Assembly (NCBI GenBank): GCA_020543525.1
Contig: JAHYIO010000033.1
Span: 2,294,001 to 2,358,000 of the forward strand
Source: Coriolopsis trogii
Lineage: Eukaryota; Basidiomycota; Agaricomycetes; Polyporales; Polyporaceae
DNA: 64,000 nucleotides
Direction of reading: 5' to 3'
Below the pieces are notes generated by a model. It was not told the origin of the DNA. It saw only the letters and a program-made list of their open reading frames with translations, and searched no databases. This document shows, in pieces, positions 1 through 11,196 of this stretch (position 1 is its first letter; every line of letters begins with the position of its first letter). The position numbers were made by a program, and so were the translations under genes.

Positions 1-275
1 CATTGTAGACGGCCTTCAAGATAGCGAGCCTTTGGCCGATGGTTGCAATGCCGATCTCCTTGAGACTATCGGGGTCAAGAAGACAGAGGACATCGCCGGA
101 TATGTTGTGCTCTAGGTGGTTGCTCGAGGCTGTGGGCATCGAGGAGAGGCAACGGAGACGCACCTTTAACCTGCTGCTCGTACTGCGGAAAGCCGAGTTT
201 GGAGAGCCAATTATGAACGTCGTTCTCGTCCCAGTCTAGGATGCTCGTTCTGAGCTCGATGGACGACGCGTCCAT
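1..275 (-). CDS. STE50: Ste50/Ubc2-like adaptor with SAM domain (5' part only)
   Basis: Two exons are visible on the minus strand (275-164 and 111-1) around a 52-nt intron. The rest of the gene lies beyond the left edge. The start is the ATG at 275, followed by a short acidic leader. The protein then reads DWDENDVHNWLSKLGFPQYE and, after the intron, EHNISGDVLCLLDPDSLKEI, which is a complete SAM domain at about residues 11-75. In fungi an N-terminal SAM domain of this type belongs to Ste50/Ubc2 adaptors, which tether the MAPKKK Ste11 to upstream signalling in the pheromone and osmotic-stress pathways. The later Ras-association (and, in basidiomycetes, SH3) domains would confirm this but are outside the window. 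Other SAM proteins such as Byr2 kinases are possible. The family call is inference; the SAM domain is seen directly. Confidence 0.75.
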
Positions 276-621
276 GACGGATGATGAAGGGAGAGGAGAG
301 GCCGGGGGTGAGCCAGGGTCGAGCAGAGGTGTAGTCTGAATTCGAGAGGCGACGACAACATCGCCCGAAATCCGTCTCCCTTTGCGCTTGGCGTGTCCCG
401 GGACCTGATCGGCCACGCGAGCCAACACGGCCCCCGAGCACCCCCAATCAATGTTAGCTGTCCCGCGCTTCGTCGCTCTCTCAGTTGACGCAGCCGGCCT
501 TACGTCCTCCGTCCTGCTCATCCATATCTTGTCCGAGTTCCCTTCTGCACTGCCCGGACTTGCTCGCTCTCCGTCTTCCCAGTATCGTCGTCGCGACTGA
601 TGGTATACGACACTCACGCAC
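276..621. promoter_or_regulatory. divergent promoter region
   Basis: This 346-nt stretch lies between two genes transcribed away from each other, so it must hold both promoters and 5' leaders. It is CT-rich near the right-hand start, as is usual for basidiomycete leaders. I see no clear TATA box. Confidence 0.4.
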
Positions 622-3600
622 ATGGACGACCTCTATCAGAATGCCTGGACTGAAACAGCTGATGCCCCCACACCCGCCACATTCAAGACCGACTCAACCA
701 CCACATGGTCTCCTCCAAGCAAGTTGACCAGTGCCTTCGACGAGGAGGCTGATCTTGCTGCCCCTTCGTGGTCCACCGGAGCTGGTATAAGCTGGAACGA
801 ACCTAGCACCCCGGGCTTTTCCTGGTCGCAAACCGAAGCAGACGCTGGATGGGGACCGAGCACATACGAAGGAATATCTTTTAGCAAAGCTTCTGTGGAC
901 TTGGACGCCACCGCGAATGTACTGGCAGACCCAAAGCCAGCAGCAATCATAAGCGACCCAGAACCCGTAGACGACGCTGAAGTTACAGTCCCATCTCCGA
1001 GTTCAACGCCTGGCCTTCCATCTTCGCCCTTTCAGGCTCCATCTCCTACGTTTCCAGAACCTGTCTCTACGCATGTTTTTGAGGTGACGATTGAACCTGT
1101 CGCACCCCCCAGTCCGGATGGCTTTGGCAGTTTCGAGTCTGGACTACCGGAGGAAGTTCCGACGTCGCCTGCGTTTGCAATCGTCGACGAGGAGGTGAAT
1201 GCCTGGGGTTCCTCCGCATGGACCGATAACAAGTCAGAAGACGAAGTGGCAGAAGAGCCTGTGGATGAGTGGGAAAGGGCTAGACGAGAAAAGGCAAAGC
1301 AAGACCGCCGTGTTGTAAGTCAGTCACAATGTTTTGCCTCTCTACTTGACCAATGTCTGTTATAGCCTCCAGAGTTATTGACCAATATTATACGCGAATG
1401 CGAGGCTGTTTCTCTCGAGATCTTCGCAGAACCCAAGGATGACAGTGAGGTGTCTGATGAAGATGCTTGGAGGAACGATCGTCGAAGTGGAATAGAAGGC
1501 GTTCCGGGCCTGTGAGTGTGCAGCATTATAGCTAGTGTAAGAGCAGAAGCTAAGATATATGTACCCTGCGGACCAATAGCAACTCCTTCATAGATTCATT
1601 CTTACCTCCCCTCATGCTCGAGCCCCCACCGCGGTTCTCTCAAACGGACATCTCGAAGAAGATGGTTACATCTGTCAAGCTGACGAAAAACCTCCCACTC
1701 AGCCGGTTAAGTCCCATGTCGCACTACCTCTCTGCCAAAGGGTCTACGGCTTGGGAGGTCTCAGTGAAGGAACGCAAGGAGGCTGTGGAAGATGACATTC
1801 CTGTGGGCTGGCGCATCGTGGAGAAAGCACCTACCCCCTTAGCGGAAACAAAGGACAAGAAGCCAGGGGGTCGCTTGTTTTCTTTCTGGGGTCGTCGGCA
1901 ATCGCAGGTTGCATCGCCCGCTTCCAGCGTATTGGGCGGAGACAGCGATAGTCGTTCGTCCTCAATTGACAAGCCGAAGAGTCCCGCGATAGATGATGTC
2001 AAGGCCCAGTCCAAACGTCCTAGTCAAGAGAGCGTACGATCGTCAGCTGCTAGTAGCTCGACCCAGCTCCCATCGCCTTCGGCGGATCCTGTCTCTTCGA
2101 CATCTACTGCTCTCGCAGCTCCACCTCCGGCCATGTCATCTTATGCGACTGCGCCGGACCCTGTGCCAGAGCGCTCCGGGACACCTCCCGCTCCTTCCGC
2201 GGTCTCACGATTTTTGGGTCGTTGGTCGAAACGTGGAAGCATCGGAGGAAGTCCACGCAGCTCATTGGCGCTGTCCTCCGACGACCTCGAGTTTCTGTCT
2301 GACATCGTTCCGAGTGCGGCAGACGATGGTGACGACGATTCTCTCGACGCGCTAGAAAAGTTCGTTAGCACGCAGCGCGAATCTACTGTCCCAGTGCTAC
2401 CTCCACCGTTAGCTCCTCCTCCCAAAGCTCCCCCATCTATCAGACCTACTAGTGCAGCAGGCAACACCCCTAGCACTGCTGCGAACATGTCAGGTAGTAA
2501 TCTCCACGCATTGTTTGGCACGTCAGATACCGCAGGTGGGATTACGGCACCCACACCGCCGTCCTCAAAGGTTGGTGGTTCGTCGATCCCTCCCCTGGCA
2601 CCTCCCCTTGTCCCGTCACGACCACTCACGCCTTCAGCTCCGCACGGAGCTGGTTTGTCGAAGCCTTCTATCCCCATTGGCACATTCCGATCGCAGACAT
2701 CCACGCCCCCATTGGGAGGCTTTGGTTTGCCTCCACCGCCAGCGTTTCAGCCAATCGCGCCCTCCACTTCAAATTCGAAGCCGAAGCCGAAGCTGGCGTC
2801 TCCGTTCCCCCTCCCTCGAGCCTCGACGAGCAAGATTGACTCTGGCCCAATGTCTGCCTCATCGACCTCATCAGCCTCTTACCAAACCGCAGAGGAAACC
2901 TCTCCCTCCTCCCCAACTTCCACCCTCCCACTCGGAGAATTATACCCGCACCTGGTTACGCCATCCAGTCCTCCTCAGCCGTCGGCACAAGCTTTCCTTC
3001 GGGACCAGAAACCCACCGGGTTCCCTCCATCTCTCGCGACGCCTCTCGCTAACACATTCTCCCCCTCAACTAATCTTCCATTTCTTCGATCAGCCGTGCA
3101 AAGCGGGGGTGCGGTCTCACCCACCGCTGCGCCGCTCGCTTCGAACTTGTTCGATGACGATGACTTCTCCGATTTCCAGTCACCAGTCGATAAGCTCGCG
3201 GTACCGTCCCCTCCAGCCCCTCAGCCGGTCGCCAAGTCGCCGCGTACACTTGTCGCTGCACAGGTAGCGAGTGCAGCATTGCGTGCGCCGATGGAAAGGC
3301 CGCAGACTGAATCAAGTCTATCCATGTTCGCCCTCCCTCCCCCACCTGCGGCGTCGGTGCCGGCGAAATCCTCATCAGCTGCCCCTCAGACGAGCCTCGC
3401 GTCTTTTGATGATGACGACTTTGCAGACTTCCAAGAGTCTCCAATGTCGCCTCCATCCTCGCATCCATCGACTAGCTCGTCCCTGTTTGCGGGCAGCGCC
3501 TCAGATAGGGGACTCCTCACCCCGAAGAACTCGATGAGTTTCAACAGCTTTGATGACTTCCTCGGCGGATCTTCGCTCGCGACCCCCTCACCACCCCGTG

Positions 3601-4388
3601 TGCCAGCCAAACCAGCCCCACCCCTCCCACTGCCCCCGGTTCGGCGTCCTGCTGTTCATGTTCCCCCGCTCCAGCCGCCTCCCTTGCAGCCACCTCCTTC
3701 GCAGCCACCTCCCCTGCAGCGCCCGCCGTCCTCGACGACCTCGACGTCCCCAAATCCCAAGCCCAAGCCCAAGCCAAAGGCCATCCCGGCATCTTCATCC
3801 AACCCAACCACCCTCCTCTCCCGGCGGGAATCCAAGCGAAAGTCGCACGCCGCCGAGCACCTGCACACGCTCAACCTCGTCGAGAAGGCGGCCGCACGGT
3901 CCGGGCAGCAGTGGCCCGCACCGCCTTCGCCCCTGCCGGCGGCCCTCCCAGCTCCCGCCGGGGGCCTAAAGCACTCGTCTTCGTCTTCGGTTTCGGGGTG
4001 GGACTTCATGGACGACGAGGCTCAGGACCAGCCGGTAGCTGGTTCTGTGGTGGCACCGCCGTCGTCGAACGTGCCTCTCGCGCTGTCGTTCTCGTCCCCT
4101 GCGATATTCAACTCGCCTGCGCGCCCGGGAAGCGGTACGGACTTGGGTTTGATCAACGGGAGCGGGATCGGAATCGGTTCACAGGCGCTGGCTCCGAGTT
4201 CTACTACGACGTCGAGTTTGAACTCGACGTCGAACCTTCTCTTGGGGAGCTGGGGCTCGTCTAGCGACAACAGCTTGCCACGGATGAGCTCTCCTCCGAA
4301 CGCCTTCGGGACGCAAGGGAAGGTGGGGAGCGCAGTCCAGAAGAGCGGACTTTCGGCGCAGGATCTGTCGTTCTTCGAGGGACTGTAG
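622..4388 (+). CDS. large disordered protein with DDF.DF motifs, possible AP-1/clathrin accessory (Laa2/aftiphilin-like)
   Basis: Three exons (622-1314, 1366-1511, 1580-4388) join in frame into 1,215 residues. The conserved-looking part is residues 230-330, which spans both introns and contains PPELLTNIIRECEAV and a segment around LMLEPPPRFSQ and SRLSPMSHYL. The rest is Ser/Pro-rich and predicted disordered, with long proline runs near residues 960-1000. Three acidic-aromatic motifs stand out: DDDDFSDFQ near residue 803, DDDDFADFQ near 889 and FNSFDDFLGG near 933. Such motifs are known in aftiphilin, yeast Laa2 and other proteins that bind the AP-1 gamma-ear in clathrin traffic. Assignment to that group is inference from motifs and architecture only. 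The gene is certain; the function is not. Confidence 0.7.
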
Positions 4389-4698
4389 CGTACCGAGGGG
4401 ATGCTGCTCTTCGGATTTGGGTCTGGAGCGTTGGCTTGGATCGCTTTACTATCGTGTAACTTATACTCGTTCCGCACGTTTTAATCATGCAAGATCATTA
4501 CGACGAACGTGCATGATTAATTGTATCGACATGATGGAGCAGGTTGTCCACCTATTACGGGTGTCGTGATGTACTCAAGAGCAATGGTTCATTCAAGGAA
4601 AGGGACGGGATCCGTTTACACGACAGCAAATTGGACGAGAAGATAGCGGTTCGAAAGCGGTGTGATGATCGCGCACATATTTCGCGGGGTCGAGTTTG
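4389..4698. other. convergent 3' intergenic region
   Basis: The two flanking genes end towards each other here, so the 310 nt should be mainly 3' untranslated sequence. An inverted pair TAATCATGCA / TGCATGATTA sits at about 4483-4519 and could form a hairpin near the transcript ends. No coding potential is seen. Confidence 0.5.
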
Positions 4699-6157
4699 TC
4701 ATGGCTGGTAAACGACGCCCATGTTCTGGAACTCTTCGACGCGAGCCTGTATCCTCTCCTTTGTCGACTCCCATTCCTTGAGCACACTCAGCGCGCCGTC
4801 CACCAATGTACTCTTCCGTTCCCAGGTGTCGTCATCAGGCCCATAGCCCACCCAGCGAATGAGATAGAGAGGGTCCTGGGCCGTCTGACCGCGCTTATCT
4901 GCAACAATGTGAGACACCTCGTACACGGGCTCGCCGCGCACGACCAACGGCGGCGGCTGCTTGAACGTCTGACGGCGCCAGGTCTCGGGATCGAGCCAAT
5001 GCGCGGGCACGCTGTCAGTGATGGGGCCCGGACGCGGCACGAACGTCCGCTTGCCGACTTTCTGGCGGCGGCCCTGGATGGTCGGGTGGTACGCGCGCGA
5101 GTACTTCTCGCACTCGCAGAGCGCGTGCTCGATGTCGACCATGGACATGCCCTTTGGGCGGCCAGCGATCTTCGGCACGTCCTTCGGGCTCGTGTACAAG
5201 CGCGCAAAGTGGTCGTGCTGGGTGCGGTGGAGGTAGCGGAGCGCGTCGAGCTCGTGTCCGCGGACCTTCGGGCCGAACATCTTGCGGAGGCATTCGAGCG
5301 AGCCGGGGCCCAGCGCGACCCAGTCGTCCTCAGAGTAGTTGAAGTGGGCAGTCATGTTCAGGTCGAGCAGGAGTCTGCAAGTTGGACGTGTGTTCGAGCA
5401 ATAGGCAAATTCAGGGGGGGAACATTGAGCGGGGGAAAGTTGGGTGAGCATAAGCGGCAAACAGATTGACGTACTGGAGAGCCATGAAATCTCCCATGCC
5501 CGGGAATAGAGATATTCGGCCGTGGGCATCCTTCAGGTGACGGAGCTTCTGAAGCTGGCCAGGCAAGTCTTCTCCCATCATTAACTGGATGAGGCGGAGG
5601 TGATTGGACGCGTTCGCCTGGCCGCCGAGTTTCGGAGAGGGGATGATGTACGCAGGGCTGTAGAGGGCAAAGTCGCGTTGGCGGGTCAAGAGGACGTCCT
5701 CGTATGCATTGAGATCAAAATGTCTCCATGTTAGCTGTCCAAAGTGTTCGGTGAGTGCCTCCCATGTCTCAGGCTTGTTGAAGGAGCGGAAGAGCATGAT
5801 GCGGAAGCACTGCTCATGCAAGCTCTGGTCGCCTGCTTGGATCACGTTGCGGAGGATATATTGTGTTACGCGGTCGTAGACGCGAAAGACGTTCGTGAAA
5901 GGGTACTGCTGGAGAATAGGGTCGTCTGTCCATGGCTGGGGCCTACCTGCCAGCCGATTGCAATGAATTTGGTATCGTTTGGCAACGAAGATGAAGAAGG
6001 TGTCGAGAACGAGAGTAGGGGGGCACTTTTCGCCGGCTATGGTGACGATTTTTGGTGGGGGGGCCTTTTTCCTCGGAGCAGAGAAATCGACAACGACGGT
6101 GCCTGGAGGTGGTGTTCTACGTTTTCTCGGCGGGGTACCTATGCGTATCCTGGTCAT
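4699..6157 (-). CDS. alpha-GPT-pyrophosphorylase / 5-hmdU-kinase-clade helical domain fused to a chromodomain
   Basis: Two exons (6157-5475, 5374-4699) around a 100-nt intron give 452 residues. The ATG at 6157 is used because the frame upstream lacks another ATG. Residues about 35-290 carry the signature of the alpha-glutamyl/putrescinyl-thymine pyrophosphorylase and 5-hmdU DNA kinase helical family: PWTDDPILQQYPFTNVFR followed by VYDRVTQYILRNV, then SLFPGMGDFMALQLLLDLN. Residues about 375-430 form a chromodomain (EPVYEVSHIV, LYLIRWVGYGPDDDTWE), and the aromatic-cage positions Tyr, Trp and Tyr are present. In phages this family acts on hypermodified thymine made from 5-hydroxymethyluracil. 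The chromodomain suggests the fungal enzyme is brought to methylated histone H3. Domain calls are from direct motif recognition; the substrate in fungi is unknown. Confidence 0.85.
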
Positions 6158-7615
6158 CGCGAGGACGTAGGTAGGCCACCGCGAGAGGGGCGGGCAAAGC
6201 ACACGCACAGATGCGTCGAGAGGGAGTTGGGGAAACAGGACGCGTGCTGTAGAGTGGCGTATCTCAGAGGACGGACAGAGGGTCGAAAGGGGAACGAAAC
6301 ACGTGGACGTGTCTCCCGTCGCTGATCCTCATTTGCAGAGCGGCCTCGCTACGGCCAGCCGGCGGCGCATGCCTCTTATAGCTCCGCGGCGTCGCTGTCT
6401 GCATTGTCTCTCGCATGTCGCGTCCCCCATCGCCCACACGCTGGCATCGTGCTCGCACTGTCTCAGCCTCCGCTGGGAAAGTGCGTTCACCGCGATGGAA
6501 TTGATAGTGAGTCCCTGCCTTCTGGAATCCTTGAGAGAGCTTCCCCGTCTGCCATGCTGCACCGGGCATGGAGGGAACAAGTACTCAAGACTCGGATTGG
6601 GCCGAATGCCCGATCCGAGCGATGAATGCTTGTTTTCTCTCATCCGGGTGCCTTCACAAATGGCCCAGCAAGTATCAAATACTACCTGTGTCTTTGTGGG
6701 TCAGTGAGGTACCATAGTCTGCCTCCGTTTACCTGGCTTTGGTGGCCTCTGAGGCCTGTGTTGGTGATGTTGAGTCCCAACCCAGGATGTGTGACGGTTG
6801 TGGACCAAGGCAAGCGACCATGTGGAAGCTATGCATCCCTTGTCACACAGGCTGTCGCAGGATGCATCGTCACAACCACGTTCATATACGACGTTGACTT
6901 GAACACTGTAGCATTGTGCCCTGACCAATGCCGGTCACTGGCCAGGGCTAGCTTGACTTGCACACCCATCTGTTGCTACAGGCAGTGGGTCTGGCTTAGA
7001 TTTCTGCTGGGCACTTTCGGTCTACCGCCCAGGAAGCAGCTGCAGGCTTGGATTTCTCGCGACGGCTGAGCTCTTGCACGACTTGGAGCACACCCAGATT
7101 GTGTCAGTCACTACTCATTAGCTGGAGACTCACTGAGGCAGGGACAACCTGTATGCAGAGAGCAAGTTACAGGACCCAGAGGCAGATGATGGAAGTGGAA
7201 TCCGAGGAGGTGGGTTAATGGCTCCGACCATCTGTCGTCCATCCGAGTTGAACGTGTTTACTAAACTTGGCAATTGTTGTTGGGCTTCTCGCGACCACAG
7301 TTCCTCCGACTCCCAAGTTCTGTATGTAATGCCCATAATTCAGCATAAAGAATTACCTACTATGCTTGATGATCGCATGTGGAATACTTCACTTGACCCC
7401 TAAACTCATCAGAACGCGTCCAGGACGCGACCATGGCCGCGCACACGCGCGCCCATTAGTACGCGACGGGGCGTCACGTGAGCGCCCAGCAGCCCGAATT
7501 GAACATCGACCTGCTCTGTCCGGCACGCTGCCTGCACGTTGCTCTCGAAGCTGCCTTCACCCGCCCTCTTCACATCTATCCCGCCCTGGATTACTCCTAG
7601 CGTGCATTCGGCCAT
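6158..7615. other. intergenic region, nothing recognised
   Basis: This 1,458-nt gap separates divergent genes. Short open frames occur on both strands but have no recognisable motif, no consistent splice pattern and ordinary composition. It probably holds two promoters plus unconstrained sequence. Confidence 0.4.
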
Positions 7616-8601
7616 ATGGCCACAGTACGAAACCTCTATGATATCCTAGGCGTTCCTCAGAATGCTACTCCGGAAGCGGGTGCGTATGGTGTCTCTAGCA
7701 GAGAGGAATGCGTGAACGGAGCGTTAGGTGCACAGTCCGGAAAGCGTATAAGCTGAGGGCCCTAGAGACACATCCTGGTACGTTGTTTGTTGTTCTGGAC
7801 ATGAAGACACACACTCTGACTGTCATATGCAGATAAGCTGCCACCCGGGGCTGACGAGAATGAGATCGAGGCCGCAGAAGCGATGTTTCGAGATGTATGG
7901 CCTATCACAATATTCCTTGCCGATGCGCTTACTCTGCTCACCAGGTGCGCACGGCTTTTGACGTCCTGAGCGATCCCGCGAAGCGCAAGGTAAGCTCCAT
8001 TGATCCCAGTCCATCCCCTTCGTCCCCCTTCTGGCCACATGTAGGATCCTGCGTATCTGCCAGCGTCCTGATGTCTTTGCACGCAGGCCTACGATAATGG
8101 TCTCAACTACCTTCGTCGTCGCGTTAACGTGAACGTGGACGATGTACAAGCTCGCCTGGCACGCGAACGTGCCGAATGGCATCGACAAGCCGCGCTCAGG
8201 CATCAAGAGCGCATGCGCGTCCTCCGCGAGGAGCTCCGAGCCAGCCAAGAGCGGTATCAGGCCAATCTCGCGGAGGCGGAGCTGCGGTACCAAGAGAGGG
8301 TGAAGGCGATGGAGGAGCAGCTGCAGCGGAATCGGGAGGCGGAGCTCGCGGTCGAGGAGGAGAAGCCGGAGGGGACGTATACGCTCGCCGATGAGCTGCT
8401 GAGGGATCTGCGGCGCCGCAATCCAGAGTGGGAGATGCGCAGGCAGAACATGCTGAGGGTGAGTTAGTCGTTGTCATCCTTGTCCATACCTCTGAAGCGT
8501 GTAGGAAGACTGATGACCGGTCTCCTACCAAGCGACAAGCGGAGCGGAAGGACAGTCAGGCATCGGTGACATCTATCGCATCCGTCGCATCTATCTCATG
8601 A
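7616..8601 (+). CDS. class C J-domain (DnaJ-like) co-chaperone
   Basis: Six exons (7616-7679, 7736-7777, 7833-7894, 7945-7989, 8087-8458, 8509-8601) give 225 residues. Residues 6-65 are a J domain: NLYDILGVPQNAT, the AYKLRALETHPDK helix with the HPD triad at residues 34-36, then AFDVLSDPAKRKAYD. HPD is the element that triggers ATP hydrolysis by Hsp70. The remainder is a highly charged Arg/Glu helix (residues about 80-190) and a short Ser/Thr tail. There is no Gly/Phe region or zinc finger, so this is a class C J-protein. Its client is not predictable. The last intron uses the acceptor ending at 8508; the AG four bases earlier would stop the frame at once. The next gene converges from the right. 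Confidence 0.85.
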
Positions 8602-8767
8602 CATCGAGGGAGAGAAGTTCAAGTCTATGTGTTATAGCTCATCTGCAACAGCTCTCATGTCTGTTGTATTGCCTAGCGTTTATTCCGATATTTAACTGAT
8701 GTATGTTTGGACGGGGCGAGTACTGCATTGCCATAGGTGTCACAATCCGATACACTACATACCCTCT

Positions 8768-9557
8768 TCATTGTTGTAAGTATTGACTCTCTGCAGTTCA
8801 CGCTATTTATGACACATGTCATGAGCGATGGGTAGTTTAGCATCACTGATCTTGTCCGCTCACCTTGAATTCCACCAATACCCAAAGCTCCCAATCTACT
8901 CTTCGCGATCTTCCCCACATCGCTTAGAGCTCTCTCCAGCTCGCCTCTCCATTCCTCCCCACCCACCTCCACACTCTCGATGCTTTCCAGCGGCGGCTGT
9001 TCCGCACTGGTCGAATGCTCCAACCCCAGCTTGTCCTCCATCTCGTCCTTGATTTCCGCACGCGACCGCCCGTTCACAAACGTTACATACACCAGCCCGG
9101 GGTACTTGCGTTCGTAGCACGCATTCAGATGGCCCAGCCGCGCGAGCACCTCCGGAGACGTCGCCTTGGCCGCCTGCTCCTGCGCGCTGAGCGTCGACAG
9201 GCCCTTGACTTCCCCAATGCGCGGGTGCCCGGCGATGAACCGCGCCTTGAAGTCGTCCGTCCACGAGCCGACCACCTCTAGCGCGGCGTCGACGAGGGCA
9301 TAGTAGGACGTGATCGGGGGTGCGCTCCGTATGTGCGACGCGACGGCGGGGACGAGGGTGTCGTACAGGACGGGGGAGGGCTCGAAGAGGAGCGCGAGCG
9401 TCTGGGCGAGGAGCCCGACCTGGGATCCGCTCGTGTCAGATACGGTTTGGAGGAGGGGCGGCAGGGCGGGCGGGGACGTCGGCTGCCCCGCTTCCGACGA
9501 CTGTTTGAGAGACTTGAAGTCCCCGAGGGGCTTGACGGAGTGCACCCAGCTGCGCAT
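8768..9557 (-). CDS. 2-oxo-4-hydroxy-4-carboxy-5-ureidoimidazoline (OHCU) decarboxylase
   Basis: Two exons (9557-8864, 8790-8768) encode 238 residues; the final exon is only 23 nt. The enzyme decarboxylates OHCU to (S)-allantoin, the last step of urate oxidation in purine-nitrogen use. The diagnostic segment is FKARFIAGHPRIGEVKGLST at residues about 103-122, with the active-site His-Pro pair at 111-112, followed by the helical RLGHLNACYERKYPGLVYVT and FVNGRSRAEI elements. The length fits the family. The start at 9557 is the first ATG that leaves a plausible short leader; an ATG farther upstream would add unconserved sequence. Fungal OHCU decarboxylases may be cytosolic or peroxisomal, and I see no C-terminal SKL-type signal (the tail is SQYLQQ). 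Confidence 0.9.
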
Positions 9558-10122
9558 CTTGGACGAGTGTCGAGGCGGGATGAGACCAAGATGCGTACGG
9601 GCATTCAACAGCCCGCGCGCGCATGGCGGTGGTAGCCACTTGCAGAACGCAGTCGCACTACAAATGGACATAGCGCCTCGGAGCCGCCCCCAGATCTGAT
9701 TAGATTCATCCTGCAGCAGCCACCATTCCGAGTCCCAATGTTGTCCTCGCAGTCTCTCCAAGCGTACCGGTCTACTTCACACTGTCCTACCCCTACTGCG
9801 TCTCAGATGGTTCCTTGAAGGCAACATACACCCTCACACCTTATCCCTCGGACATTCGTAGATGTGATTTCTTGCTTGCAAAAGGTTGGTGGATCCATTT
9901 ACAGCCCAGCTTGGGGTCCGACCAGCACGAGGCGTCACGAGTCGTTATCCTTTCAGATCCCAGTCATGCCTCTAAAGCTTGTTGTTTTCCATCTTCGGTC
10001 TTCTTCCTCTACATCATCCGAGCCTGAGAGCGCGGGATAACACGGTCGTCACCTTGCAAGTGATCGAGACGACCACCTCCCTTCGCCACACCAGCATCCC
10101 CGCATACGCGTCCGTCCCAGCC
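9558..10122. promoter_or_regulatory. divergent promoter region
   Basis: These 565 nt lie between the divergent OHCU decarboxylase and cytidylyltransferase-like genes. No GATA cluster that would point to nitrogen control is convincing by eye, and no TATA box is clear. Confidence 0.35.
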
Positions 10123-11196
10123 ATGGCGATGCGCCGCTCCATCGACGCGCTCTCCGTTCTCTCCAGCGACGACCTCGCGGACTACGACGTGATCTCGGAC
10201 GGCCCGCGCTCCATGGAATCGAGCATAGCCGACCTCGGTCCCTCGGCACGGTTCGCAGCGGGCGAGCCCGCCCCTCTACCCTCGGCACGGGAGAAGTACG
10301 ACACCGTCGGGCTGACGGCGGAGGAGATACAAGCGTACGTCCAGCGCTCGCTCAGCTCGTCAATAGCAGGCGGACGCGGCGACGACTCGCGGACGTGGAG
10401 GGTGTATGTGGATGGCGTCTTTGGGCCGCTCACCCCAAGGTATGTATCTGTTGTGTCTCCAAAATAACTGTGGTGCGATATGAATGCTAACCTGCCCCTT
10501 CCCTTCCATGCCGTGCCCCCGATGAATGTGCGAGACAGAGATATGCTACAGCTCCGCCAGGCCAAGCTGTCCTTCCCGTCTGTTCACCTCGTCGTCGGCG
10601 TATTCTCCGACGAGCTGTGCGAACAGCACAACACACCATCACAGATAGCACATGAGGACCGCTGCGAGGTGTTGAGACACTGTCGGTGGGTCGACGAGGT
10701 TGTGCCGGACGCGCCGTGGACGCTGCACGAGAAGTTCCTCCGGGCGCGCCAGATAGACTATGTGGCCATCGACGAAGGGACGTCCATCGATCCGGATTGC
10801 GACCGGGACCGGCTGAAGGGGTATGATCTCGTGAAGAGCCTTCGTGAGTCTTTCGCCCGTCTTGTTTTGCATGTATACCCGGGACGGTGCATGACGACAT
10901 CACGGTGAACAGGCCGGGCGATACCCATACGGAGGACGAATATGTCAACACCAATGCCAAAGCATCATGACCCTTTTCGGCCTCCGTCGCAGGTGAGGGA
11001 AAGGGAGAAGGAAGAGACAGAGCCGGCGTCGGCCAAGGGGACGATGAGGGGTGCACCGGCGATTCTGAAGCAGTCTGATGAACCGACGACGGAATTGCAA
11101 GCCGCGATGATGGACACGCCGTTCGAAGAGCCACCGGATTCGGCTCCATTTGAAGATCCGAAGCAGGACATCTTCGGGATAGGTTATGGTGTTTGA
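10123..11196 (+). CDS. choline-phosphate cytidylyltransferase-like protein with lost catalytic HxGH
   Basis: Three exons (10123-10439, 10539-10843, 10913-11196) give 301 residues. From residue 93 the fold of CTP:phosphocholine cytidylyltransferase is clear: RVYVDGVF, MLQLRQAKLSFPSVHLVVGV, EVLRHCRWVDEVVPDAPW, IDYVAIDEG and GYDLVKSL. Pct1 makes CDP-choline for phosphatidylcholine. Here the nucleotide-binding HxGH that should follow DGVYDLF is replaced by Thr104-Pro-Arg-Asp107. The later RTPGISTS-type signature is degraded to RRTNMSTPM. No alternative splice around the intron restores HxGH. The gene keeps an open frame through all exons, so it looks like a pseudo-enzyme or neofunctionalised paralogue rather than an old pseudogene. 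An intact PCT1 is expected elsewhere in the genome. Confidence 0.85.

Noticed and set aside
2452..3267. 271-codon plus-strand open frame inside the disordered-protein gene
   Set aside because: It is a shifted-frame shadow of a low-complexity Ser/Pro region and lacks any domain.
10440..10538. Alternative splicing that would restore HxGH in the cytidylyltransferase-like gene
   Set aside because: The intron contains no sequence encoding a His-x-Gly-His segment in any usable frame, so the loss is real at the DNA level.
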